From positions 1 to 6,529 of the forward strand of contig JAKSDL010000611.1 of the NCBI GenBank assembly GCA_022360105.1: a stretch of 6,529 nt of DNA, read 5' to 3'. This document shows positions 1-5,922 of the stretch, piece after piece. The first letter of the stretch is position 1. The number at the start of each line of letters is the position of its first letter. Made by a program: the position numbers and the translations under genes. The DNA comes from Pseudomonadota bacterium (GTDB lineage: Bacteria; SAR324; XYD2-FULL-50-16; JAHJRI01). The notes beneath the pieces are model-generated. The model had not been told where the DNA came from and made no database searches. It saw nothing but the letters and a program-made list of their open reading frames with translations.

Positions 1-1275
1 ATTCCAACCGCCATCTTTTACCGGTTCCGGATTAGCCCGTCGGTTAGCTAGCGTGCCCCAGTCCATTGAGAGGATGTTTACTGTGAATCCTGCTTTGCGC
101 AATGCCTGCGCGGCTACGAGCCCATAGGGAGTAAGAAAGTTAACATCGGTGGGATTCATGAGCGCAACAGGGGTTCCGTCGTAGCCTGCTTCCTCCAGCA
201 ATTGCCTGGCTTTTTCACTGTTACCTTCCAGTATTCCCTCAGTTCCCTCGTCAGTCGCAAAGGGAGATTTGCATGAATAAATGGTTTTGCAAACGCGGTA
301 ATATTCCGGGTCACCATAGGTCGCCTGCAGGAAGTCGATCTGGTTGATGGCATATCCAACCGCTCGCCTTATTTTGGGATTGTCAAATGGCGCATGAAGC
401 CAATTCATGCGGAGAATTCCCTGGCGACCAAAAGGGTTGAGAGCTTCAACAACCAAACCTTTCTTTCCTTTTACCATCGATATAAGATCGTGAGAAACGG
501 ATTCTATGTAGTCGATTTCACCTGCGTTCAAGGCATTAATGGCCGTTAACCTGTCAGGAATATTCTTCCAGACAATCTTCTTTAAGTAGGGAATTTTTCC
601 CCCGGCCTCGCCATTTGGCGGCTCGTTACGCGGCACGTACATTTCGTTTTTAACAAATACCGCTTGATCCCCCGGTTTGAACTCATCTTGTACAAAAACA
701 AAAGGGCCTGAACCAGTGTAATCGGTGATTTGATCGCTGATCGGAACCTTCCCGGCGATTCTTTCCGGCATAATCCAGGCTCTTGTACCACCAAGAGCAT
801 AGAGAACAAGCCCGAATGGTTCCTTTAGAACCAATTGAAACGTTTTATCGTTGATCTTTTTATATTCCCTGGTTCGATCCGCCAACATCTTTCCAACAGG
901 ATGACCTTGCGCATATCGCTTGAGAGAGGCAATTACATCGTCGCTGGTGACCGGCTTTCCATCGTGAAAATGCAAGCCTTTGCGCAACGTAAAAGTGTAG
1001 GTGAGGTTATCAGCACTAACCTGCCATTTATCAACCATCTGGGGACGAATCTGTAGGTTTGCGTCCCGGGAAAAAAGAGAATCATAAATGAGGAAGGCAT
1101 TGATTCCTGCCGTTAAAGCTGTGTTATTGTGAGGATCAAGAACTTTGAGAGGTGCGTGCATCACCACGGTGATGGTATCCTTGCTGTCGGCACTAGCCGC
1201 CGGTACAAATCCCGCTCCCAGAATAAAAAAAAGCATTGCTGCAAAAAAGATAAAAAAACTTTTAAAACGTTTCAT
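1..1275 (-). CDS. ABC transporter substrate-binding protein, family 5 (partial, C-terminus off the left edge)
   Basis: Extracytoplasmic solute-binding protein of the SBP_bac_5 (DppA/OppA/NikA-like) family. It would capture a peptide, opine, metal complex or similar solute and deliver it to an ABC permease. The frame is open for 425 codons from ATG at 1275 to base 1; family members usually have 500-550 residues, so about the last 100 are missing. Residues 1-29 form a Sec signal peptide: MKRFK, a Phe-rich hydrophobic core, and an A-S-A cleavage site before Asp30. Family landmarks are LDPH (46-49), LTYTFTLRKGLHFHDGKPVT (91-110, the family signature region), TGSGPF (187-192), NALNAGEIDYIE (248-259), DNPKIRRAVGYAI (298-310) and EKARQLLEEAGY (354-365). 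Cys329 and Cys335 sit where related proteins also carry a cysteine pair, as I recall. A GGGGG ribosome-binding site lies 4 nt before the ATG. Permease and ATPase genes are expected beyond the left edge. Substrate is not predictable from this sequence. Confidence 0.93.
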   Translation of the reverse strand, partial: MKRFKSFFIFFAAMLFFILGAGFVPAASADSKDTITVVMHAPLKVLDPHNNTALTAGINAFLIYDSLFSRDANLQIRPQMVDKWQVSADNLTYTFTLRKGLHFHDGKPVTSDDVIASLKRYAQGHPVGKMLADRTREYKKINDKTFQLVLKEPFGLVLYALGGTRAWIMPERIAGKVPISDQITDYTGSGPFVFVQDEFKPGDQAVFVKNEMYVPRNEPPNGEAGGKIPYLKKIVWKNIPDRLTAINALNAGEIDYIESVSHDLISMVKGKKGLVVEALNPFGRQGILRMNWLHAPFDNPKIRRAVGYAINQIDFLQATYGDPEYYRVCKTIYSCKSPFATDEGTEGILEGNSEKARQLLEEAGYDGTPVALMNPTDVNFLTPYGLVAAQALRKAGFTVNILSMDWGTLANRRANPEPVKDGGWN

Positions 1276-1350
1276 ATGTCCCCCTTTTTTAAACGACCTA
1301 AATCGTTCTCTGACGATGGATGCAGGCCAGCTCGTCCCCGGAAAAAACCT

Positions 1351-1395
1351 TTGATAACCAGCGAATTTCTGGCAAAACATTTTGCCAGTTATCAA
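1351..1395. promoter_or_regulatory. Nested palindrome in the transporter leader
   Basis: An almost uninterrupted palindrome, arms ctggcaaaa (1369-1377) and ttttgccag (1380-1388) with a 2-bp centre, is nested in outer arms ttgataac (1351-1358) and gttatcaa (1388-1395). It lies downstream of the predicted start of transcription, in the leader of the binding-protein gene. It could be a roadblock operator for a dimeric protein or an RNA hairpin. No T-tract follows the hairpin on the minus strand, so it does not look like an ordinary terminator. Confidence 0.4.
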
Positions 1396-1407
1396 GATTG
1401 TTACTGT

Positions 1408-1428
1408 AAGAGCATTACTTGTGCTCTT
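1408..1428. promoter_or_regulatory. Inverted repeat overlapping the -10 box: candidate operator
   Basis: The arms aagagca (1408-1414) and tgctctt (1422-1428) are perfect 7-bp reverse complements separated by 7 bp. The 21-bp size and two-fold symmetry suit a dimeric winged-helix regulator. The right arm overlaps the predicted -10 hexamer of the binding-protein promoter, and the left arm covers its probable start site. One or both IclR proteins encoded to the right are the natural candidates to bind here, but that link is inference from position. Confidence 0.45.
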
Positions 1429-1454
1429 GTAGTATGCAGTAAGTAAATTGTCAA
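1426..1454 (-). promoter_or_regulatory. Sigma70-like promoter of the binding-protein gene
   Basis: On the minus strand a perfect -35 box TTGACA (1454-1449) is followed by a 17-bp spacer and a -10-like TACAAG (1431-1426, 4 of 6 matches to TATAAT). Transcription would begin near 1419, giving a leader of about 145 nt before the ATG at 1275. The -10 box is covered by the inverted repeat at 1408-1428, which suggests repression by occlusion. This is a consensus match only. Confidence 0.6.
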
Positions 1455-1781
1455 CAAAAAACGTCAATAACGTGAAGACCGCGTACGTAGGGATTGACGC
1501 CTTTTTACCTTGCTGAGGCCGGCTGTTAAAATTGAGAAATGCTCTGCGCCGTCAATTTTCGGATAGTCGTTTAGTATTTTGTCAGACCAGGCTCCAATTG
1601 AACAAACGACCGAACATAAAGCGTTTCCGGAAAGATGCGGGTTCTTGGCTGCATATCCGACGTGGTTTTGTCGGGGTAGGGTTAAGCTTTGTCAGGGGAA
1701 AACGGCAGGCAACATGATCTGTCGGTGGATTTGAAAATGTGTATTATTGCATTCAGGCAGGTTTTTGTTTTAGCCATGATT

Positions 1782-1805
1782 AGCACCAGGGGGGTGAGCT
1801 TTTTT
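1782..1805 (+). terminator. Terminator-like hairpin followed by a T-run (weak)
   Basis: AGC-ACC (1782-1787) can pair with GGT (1793-1795) and GCT (1798-1800), with a 2-nt bulge and a 5-nt loop, followed directly by a run of T to 1805. The stem is short. It points along the plus strand and has no recognised gene upstream. It would insulate the iclR promoter that starts 2 bp later. Confidence 0.25.
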
Positions 1806-1806
1806 C

Positions 1807-1834
1807 TTGACAGCTTATTTCCATTAATGATTAT
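1807..1834 (+). promoter_or_regulatory. Sigma70-like promoter of the first iclR gene
   Basis: A perfect TTGACA (1807-1812), a 16-bp spacer and a -10-like GATTAT (1829-1834, 4 of 6 matches). Transcription would start near 1841, about 60 nt before the GTG start at 1900. The spacing matches that found in front of the second iclR gene. Confidence 0.45.
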
Positions 1835-1899
1835 CCTTCTTCTGTTTCTTTTGCGAGTTTTGTAGTTCTATCTCTAAAAATGGCTATGCAGGTGGTCAC

Positions 1900-2676
1900 G
1901 TGTCTGAATTCAGGAAAAAGCGGTTTTCCGAAACTCTCGAAAAAGGACTCGGTATTCTGAGTCTTTTTGATGAACTTAACCAGGGTTTTACCCTGACTGA
2001 AATCTCCCGATCCCTCGGGATTAACAAAACCTCAATCTATCGATACCTCAATACCTATTGCAAATTGGGGTATTTGCGTAAAGATCCGCAAAGCAAACTA
2101 TTCAAACTGGGTCCCCAAAGCATTGCCCTGGCTCACAGCTTCATGATGGGTTCTGATTTGCTTGATCTTGTAAAACCACTAATAGACGAAACCTACCATC
2201 AACATTGGGTTGCCATTGATGTGGGATTACTGCATAACGACTCCATCTATTGTATTTATCGGAAGGAAAACAAGGATATCCTTCAATTTCGGCGGATCAT
2301 CAGCGGCAAAGGGTTGCATTTCCTTTCCACCGGTAAAGCGGCTATGGCATTTCTGCCGGATGAGGATCAGTTGTCCTTGCTTGATCGACTTGACCTGGAA
2401 AAAAAGACCTCAAAAACCATTACCACCAAATCAAAATTGTCCGAGGAATTAAAAAGGACTCGTAAACGTGGCTATGCCACTAATTGTGAGGAGTATATAC
2501 CCGGTTTGCTTGCTGTGGGCGCTCCACTTATTAACCTCTACACTAACCAGGTACAGGGAGCGGTCTCTTTTATGGGGTCTACAGCATCTTATACAATGAA
2601 ATCATTTGAAAAGAAGTTTGCCGGCATCCTGGTGGCATTGGCTAAACGAATATCAGCCCTCCTTCCTCCTTCATAA
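1900..2676 (+). CDS. IclR-family transcriptional regulator (copy 1)
   Basis: A 258-residue IclR-family regulator, a normal length for the family. Residues 11-63 form the N-terminal winged helix-turn-helix: GFTLTEISRSLGINKTSIYR (29-48) covers the first helices and the recognition helix, and the wing lies near KLGYLRKDP (55-63). The C-terminal effector-binding (GAF-like) domain follows, with GLHFLSTGKAAMAFL (138-152), GYATNCEEYIPGLLAVGAP (191-209) and the terminal ISALLP. IclR proteins bind as dimers or tetramers and act as repressors or activators controlled by small carbon compounds. The start is GTG at 1900 with AGGTGG 4 nt upstream. It gives the same N-terminal length as the paralogue at 2778-3554, and no in-frame ATG lies close upstream. 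The gene is divergent from the ABC binding-protein gene, suggesting that it regulates that transporter. The effector cannot be named. Confidence 0.95.
   Translation: MSEFRKKRFSETLEKGLGILSLFDELNQGFTLTEISRSLGINKTSIYRYLNTYCKLGYLRKDPQSKLFKLGPQSIALAHSFMMGSDLLDLVKPLIDETYHQHWVAIDVGLLHNDSIYCIYRKENKDILQFRRIISGKGLHFLSTGKAAMAFLPDEDQLSLLDRLDLEKKTSKTITTKSKLSEELKRTRKRGYATNCEEYIPGLLAVGAPLINLYTNQVQGAVSFMGSTASYTMKSFEKKFAGILVALAKRISALLPPS
1999..2033 (+). repeat. 35-bp perfect inverted repeat, left copy (inside iclR copy 1)
   Basis: These 35 bases are identical to the reverse complement of 3421-3455. They encode the turn and the start of the recognition helix. The repeat itself contains a small palindrome, arms tcccga (2005-2010) and tcggga (2015-2020). 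Identity at synonymous positions over 35 bases suggests a fairly recent duplication or gene conversion of this part of the regulator. Confidence 0.85.
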
Positions 2677-2777
2677 GCGGCGATGGTTAAACGTTAATCA
2701 AAAATTCTTCCGATTGCTAAGATTTTATTTAAGAATGACCGGTTGTAAGGATTTAAATACGCGATGACTCCTCCGGA
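2677..2777. other. Convergent intergenic region between the two iclR genes
   Basis: About 100 AT-rich bases separate the stop codons of the two convergent regulators. A weak pairing of attctt with aagaat around a loop of more than 20 nt is the only hairpin seen, and it has no clear T-tract in either direction. I therefore do not call a terminator here. Confidence 0.5.
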
Positions 2778-3554
2778 TCAGGAATCGGGGAGTAGTGCTG
2801 AGATTTCCTTAGCTGTGGAAACAAGTGTATCTGAGTACTTTTGTTCAAATTTTTTCATGGTATGGCGAGAAGTGGAAGAATCAAAACTTATTGCGCCATG
2901 AACTTGCGACTTATGAAGATCAACGATGGGAGCGGCAATCGAAATTAAGCCGGGAATGAATTCTTCATCACCTGTGGCGTATCCCTTTTTAAAAGTTGTT
3001 TTTAATTCAACGATCAAATCCGATTTACTCATGATGCTATTGGACGTCTTTTTTTTGAAATCAAGCCCGTCAACCAGGTCTTGCTGCTCATTTTTGGGCA
3101 AAAAAGCCATCACTGCCTTGCCCAGGGCCAGTAAATGCAATTCTCTTCCAACGGTAAAATGTTGGAAAGTCAAAGTATCCTTGGTTCCCATCCGGTAAAT
3201 CAAATAAATCGAATCCCTGTGCAGCAATCCTACGTCAATATGAATTTTTTGCTGGATATGTACTTTATCAACTACCGGTTTGATCAGATTAACAAGATCC
3301 GATCCCTGGAGAAAGCTTTGAGCAAGGGAAATAGTCCTTGGACCGAGCTTAAAGAGCTTGGTGTGGGGATCTTTGCGCAGATAACCTAATTTGCAATAGG
3401 TGTTGAGGTATCGGTAGATAGAGGTTTTGTTAATCCCGAGGGATCGGGAGATTTCCGTAAGAGTCAGCCCTTGGTTATATTCGTTAAAAAGTCTCAGGAT
3501 ATTGAGTCCTTTTTCAAGGGTTTCGGAGTAATATTGTTTTTCCGGGGTTGGCAT
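2778..3554 (-). CDS. IclR-family transcriptional regulator (copy 2, convergent paralogue)
   Basis: A 258-residue IclR-family regulator, co-linear without gaps with copy 1 and about 61% identical by hand count. Residues 31-63, including the recognition helix LGINKTSIYR (39-48), are identical in the two proteins. The effector domain (about 80-250) is much more diverged, for example at 94-106 and 125-138, but keeps LHLLALGKAVMAFLP (139-153) and GYATGDEEFIPGL (191-203). The start is placed at ATG 3554 because it aligns exactly with copy 1 and leaves a leader of about 50 nt after the predicted promoter. An in-frame GTG at 3605 would add 17 residues, but it falls at the expected transcription start and has no ribosome-binding site. 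The chosen ATG also has only a weak Shine-Dalgarno match. Both copies should recognise similar operators while sensing different or modified ligands; this is inference. Confidence 0.93.
   Translation of the reverse strand: MPTPEKQYYSETLEKGLNILRLFNEYNQGLTLTEISRSLGINKTSIYRYLNTYCKLGYLRKDPHTKLFKLGPRTISLAQSFLQGSDLVNLIKPVVDKVHIQQKIHIDVGLLHRDSIYLIYRMGTKDTLTFQHFTVGRELHLLALGKAVMAFLPKNEQQDLVDGLDFKKKTSNSIMSKSDLIVELKTTFKKGYATGDEEFIPGLISIAAPIVDLHKSQVHGAISFDSSTSRHTMKKFEQKYSDTLVSTAKEISALLPDS
3421..3455 (-). repeat. 35-bp perfect inverted repeat, right copy (inside iclR copy 2)
   Basis: Reverse complement of 1999-2033 with no mismatch. Identity continues with scattered synonymous differences on both sides, over the section encoding the winged-helix domain. 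The opposed orientation means that homologous recombination between the copies would invert the roughly 1.4 kb between them. Confidence 0.85.
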
Positions 3555-3610
3555 GTTGTATTCTTGATCTCGATGTTTCAGTAAGGAAACGTGATATCCC
3601 TTCACAGAGA

Positions 3611-3638
3611 GTTAGAATCACAACAGGCTGGATGTCAA
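3611..3638 (-). promoter_or_regulatory. Sigma70-like promoter of the second iclR gene
   Basis: On the minus strand a perfect TTGACA (3638-3633), a 16-bp spacer and TCTAAC (3616-3611, 4 of 6 matches). The likely start is near 3604. An imperfect 14-bp palindrome with arms agaga (3638-3642) and tctct (3647-3651) touches the -35 box and may be a regulator site, possibly for autoregulation. Confidence 0.5.
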
Positions 3639-3740
3639 GAGAAATATCTCTGATAAACCCCGGCTAATCTATATATCCAGTAACTCAACTTTCCCCGTTG
3701 AACATCGAGGTGATGATTGACCCGTAACAAGCGCGCTGTT

Positions 3741-3772
3741 CCGGTGGCGTACAATCAGCCTGCCGGTTTTTT
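3741..3772 (+). terminator. Orphan rho-independent terminator-like hairpin, plus strand
   Basis: CCGG (3741-3744) plus GGC (3746-3748) pair with GCC (3758-3760) plus CCGG (3763-3766) around a 9-nt loop, with a small 1x2 internal loop. Six T follow (3767-3772). The element faces right on the plus strand, but the nearest plus-strand gene ends at 2676. A TAA at 3725-3727 closes a short frame just before it, which is how the end of a lost gene would look. Confidence 0.45.
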
Positions 3773-3848
3773 ATCGATGAACATAGAATTTAGTGGAGGT
3801 TTTATTAGGGCGGGTGGGGTTATTGCCGTTTGAATTCTTCCGCTATTG

Positions 3849-3871
3849 AAGCCCCGGGTTGACCGGGGCTT
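3849..3871 (-). terminator. Strong hairpin after the nucleotidase gene, probable terminator
   Basis: Perfect 9-bp arms aagccccgg (3849-3857) and ccggggctt (3863-3871) enclose a 5-nt loop. The hairpin begins 26 nt after the stop codon of the minus-strand nucleotidase gene, the normal place for a terminator. Neither side has a real T-run, so termination may be weak, or the hairpin may protect the 3' end of the mRNA. Confidence 0.55.
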
Positions 3872-3897
3872 GTTATGTTACTTCCAAAGTATGTTGG

Positions 3898-4320
3898 TTA
3901 GTATGAAATCCTCTTGTCTTTTGCGCGTGGAGTTTCGGCGTAGGAGAAAGCTTTGGCGGATGTGGGGTGGAAGGCCATCAGGTATTCCGCCAGGGCCTCT
4001 TGTTCGTGGCCGGTGCGGCTAAAGGAATTGTTGTTGCCTGGATCTTTGGATAGATTTTCATCCGGAAAATCAACTTTTTCACCATATCCCTTGCCCTTGT
4101 AAAGGTTTCTTCTATTGGCTTTAGCCAGTTTGGCATAAGGGTATTTATCTCCACCGTTGGCCAGGAAGTTCAAGGTAACCAGTCTGAAAGTCCTTCCAGG
4201 GTTGCCTTGAATGGCACCACCGGAAATCACAGTGTCCCTAACCGAACCATTCTCATTCAAAACCTCAAGCGTCAGAATTCTGTTACCGGCAGGGCGGGAA
4301 GCGTCGAAGCTGAATTTCAT
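3898..4320 (-). CDS. C-terminal part of the frameshifted 5'-nucleotidase-like protein
   Basis: A 140-codon frame from ATG 4320 that carries the end of the 5'-nucleotidase C-terminal domain. FLANGGDKYP (52-61) is the conserved block that closes the nucleotide-binding pocket in UshA-type enzymes. The ten codons upstream in the same frame (4350-4321) read TPGKFPQVSG, and FPQVSG is a family-conserved sequence normally joined to the preceding EHGVS region. This frame is therefore the natural continuation of the 530-aa frame at 4317-5909, one base out of register. The ATG overlaps the TGA of that frame as ATGA, so translational coupling is possible. Only a weak AGG lies 8 nt upstream. Joined at the slip site, the protein would have 670 residues. 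It may be a true mutation, an assembly error or a programmed event. Confidence 0.8.
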   Translation of the reverse strand: MKFSFDASRPAGNRILTLEVLNENGSVRDTVISGGAIQGNPGRTFRLVTLNFLANGGDKYPYAKLAKANRRNLYKGKGYGEKVDFPDENLSKDPGNNNSFSRTGHEQEALAEYLMAFHPTSAKAFSYAETPRAKDKRISY

Positions 4321-5909
4321 TCCGGAAACCTGGGGAAATTTTCCAGGGGTTTTCCCGGGGCTGTTTCGGAAACCCCGTGTTCCAAAAGCATTTTTAATTC
4401 TGCAGCGGTGGCTGTCATGGTGACAAGACCGTTATCAAAGCGAAGAGTGGCTCTTAAGTGACCTTCGGTAACGGCTCCTTCCTGTGTTCCGGCTTCCTTG
4501 TTGGGACCGGGCGCCGAATAGATTGCACGGCTGTAGTCAGTAGCTCCGGGGGGAACAACAGCAGATCCGATTTCCGTCCTGATACCACCACCATTTTTGA
4601 TAGACACATCAACAGGCTCTCTTGCAAGAAGCCTTGCATACCAGAGGTTGGCATCAGCCGTCAGGTTGCCGAGGTTTGTTTCCTGGGTTCTGACTTGTGA
4701 GCGACGACCGTCCAGGTAGACACTGGTGTACCCGAGAACATTTCCGTATTGAGAATTGATAACACCCTGAAGAGCGTCTCTCACAGCAACCAGTTTCTGA
4801 TTGGGTGTTCCACCTACGGCTGCTACGTTTTGACTTGTACTGGCCCAGGCTCCGTTAATCTTTTCATTGAGACTGTCTCGCACGATGTAACCATTTTCAT
4901 CAAAGGAAACGACCAAGCGTCCCAGGTATTTATAGTCCCCATCCACATTGACGACCAGAATTGGCATTCCGGCGGCATCGGCTGTTTCGTAGGGATAGGT
5001 CATGGTAAACTTATCATCTGCCCCGTAAAGACTGTCAGTAGAATCACCCATACGTGTATTGGAACCACCGGCAACAATGATATCCACATCTGTGAGGAGA
5101 CTGGCCAGTTTCATCTCTATCTGGATTTGCTGCATGTGCGCCAGTAAAACTATTTTGTTGATCCCGGCAGCTTTAAGTTCATTTACCGATTTCTGGATCA
5201 CACCCGCCAGTGTTTTGACTGATCTGTCCTTTTTATTGATTCCCATGCCGCCAATATTGGTAATGGTGTCCAACAAAGGAGTGGAGGCGCCTACCAAACC
5301 AATCTTCTCTGAATTGATTTCAACGATTGCATAGTCAGCTACTTTCCCTGGCATTTTGCTTGCGAGTGATCCATTCTTGCCTTTTCTCTTGGCCATCTCA
5401 CGATCCGTAGTCCAGTCAAGATTAGCGGAAAGATAAGGGAACAATGATCCCGGAAATTTAACGCCGCTTTTTTCTTCGATCTGGATTGCATCGGCAAACT
5501 CACCTGTGCCCGCATCCAATTCATGGTTCCCCATGGCAGATGCCTGAACGCCAAGGTAGTTCATGAAGGCAATATCAGCATGACCAGGTTCGTTGCTACC
5601 TGTCACAGCCCTGACGGCTTTTTGTTCAGCGGCATAAAATCGAGGACCGGGGATAATATTGTCTCCCGAAGACACAACCAGCGTGGATGATCCATAGGTT
5701 GCATCAGATTTGAAAGCTTCCATAAGGGCAGAAAACTCATCTACGGACGAGAGTGCGATTTCCTCATTCCCATCAATGTCGGCAAAATGAAGAAGCTGAA
5801 GGGTAAAGACTGCAGGTCCCGCTTTGTAATTGCTAGTCTTTGTGGCAGGAACACACCCAACCATAAGCAACGCTGTTATCAATAAAACAATGAATTTAAA
5901 CCTGTTCAT
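4317..5909 (-). CDS. Lipoprotein of the metallophosphatase/5'-nucleotidase family, N-terminal part before a frameshift
   Basis: 530 codons from ATG 5909, with an excellent AAGGAGG ribosome-binding site (5922-5916) 6 nt upstream. Residues 1-19 are a lipoprotein signal with Cys19 after LMVG. The calcineurin-like metallophosphatase domain (about 35-330) has HFADIDGN (41-48), SGDN (81-84), GNHELD (127-132), AH (257-258) and AGGSN (280-284). Aligned by eye to E. coli UshA, Asp44, Asp83, Asn128, His129 and His258 are kept. The usual His of DxH is Asp46, and the GHSQ His and Gln are Gly282 and Asn284. The 5'-nucleotidase C-terminal domain starts near 385, with ETNLGNLTADA (410-420) and NGGGIR (439-444). 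The frame leaves the family pattern after Lys520, adds ten unrelated residues and stops at TGA 4317; the missing end lies in the next frame at 3898-4320. The likely role is hydrolysis of nucleotides or other phosphoesters at the cell envelope, but the altered metal site makes the substrate uncertain. Confidence 0.88.
   Translation of the reverse strand: MNRFKFIVLLITALLMVGCVPATKTSNYKAGPAVFTLQLLHFADIDGNEEIALSSVDEFSALMEAFKSDATYGSSTLVVSSGDNIIPGPRFYAAEQKAVRAVTGSNEPGHADIAFMNYLGVQASAMGNHELDAGTGEFADAIQIEEKSGVKFPGSLFPYLSANLDWTTDREMAKRKGKNGSLASKMPGKVADYAIVEINSEKIGLVGASTPLLDTITNIGGMGINKKDRSVKTLAGVIQKSVNELKAAGINKIVLLAHMQQIQIEMKLASLLTDVDIIVAGGSNTRMGDSTDSLYGADDKFTMTYPYETADAAGMPILVVNVDGDYKYLGRLVVSFDENGYIVRDSLNEKINGAWASTSQNVAAVGGTPNQKLVAVRDALQGVINSQYGNVLGYTSVYLDGRRSQVRTQETNLGNLTADANLWYARLLAREPVDVSIKNGGGIRTEIGSAVVPPGATDYSRAIYSAPGPNKEAGTQEGAVTEGHLRATLRFDNGLVTMTATAAELKMLLEHGVSETAPGKPLENFPRFPE
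4350..4356 (-). other. Slippery heptamer G-GGA-AAA at the frame junction
   Basis: On the minus strand GGGAAAA is in the exact X-XXY-YYZ register of the 530-aa frame (codons 519-520 are GGA AAA). A -1 slip here continues as ACC CCT GGA and restores the conserved family sequence. A hairpin-forming segment lies just upstream (about 4377-4356, GTTT/AAAC inside GGG/CCC) and a 5-bp CCTGG/CCAGG stem just downstream. An ancestral run of five A reduced to four would give the same result, so a simple one-base deletion or a read error is equally compatible. Confidence 0.5.
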
Positions 5910-5922
5910 ACGATTCCTCCTT

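Larger units (their letters stand above)
1460..1899. other. Gene-poor intergenic stretch between binding protein and first iclR gene
   Basis: About 440 bp without a coding frame that looks real. The short frames here lack a ribosome-binding site and recognisable protein composition. Visible structure includes an AT-rich hairpin with arms aaaattga (1528-1535) and tcaatttt (1552-1559) around a 16-nt loop, a terminator-like element at 1782-1805, and the promoter of the iclR gene at 1807-1834. The stretch could be decayed coding DNA or an untranslated RNA region, but nothing in it decides between these. Confidence 0.5.

Noticed and set aside
1129..1446. Plus-strand frames across the promoter and signal-peptide region of the binding-protein gene
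   Set aside because: They run antisense to the signal peptide and through the promoter palindromes, have Lys/Phe/Cys-rich composition from AT-rich DNA, and have no Shine-Dalgarno site. They are shadows.
1532..1717. 61-codon plus-strand frame in the intergenic region
   Set aside because: No ribosome-binding site, Arg-rich composition typical of chance frames, and no recognisable motif.
2677..2777. Bidirectional terminator between the convergent iclR genes
   Set aside because: The only pairing is short, AT-rich and has a long loop, with no T-tract positioned after it on either strand.
3555..3605. Longer second IclR protein starting at GTG 3605 (17 more residues)
   Set aside because: The GTG falls at the predicted transcription start and has no ribosome-binding site. 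The ATG at 3554 matches the N-terminus of the paralogue exactly.
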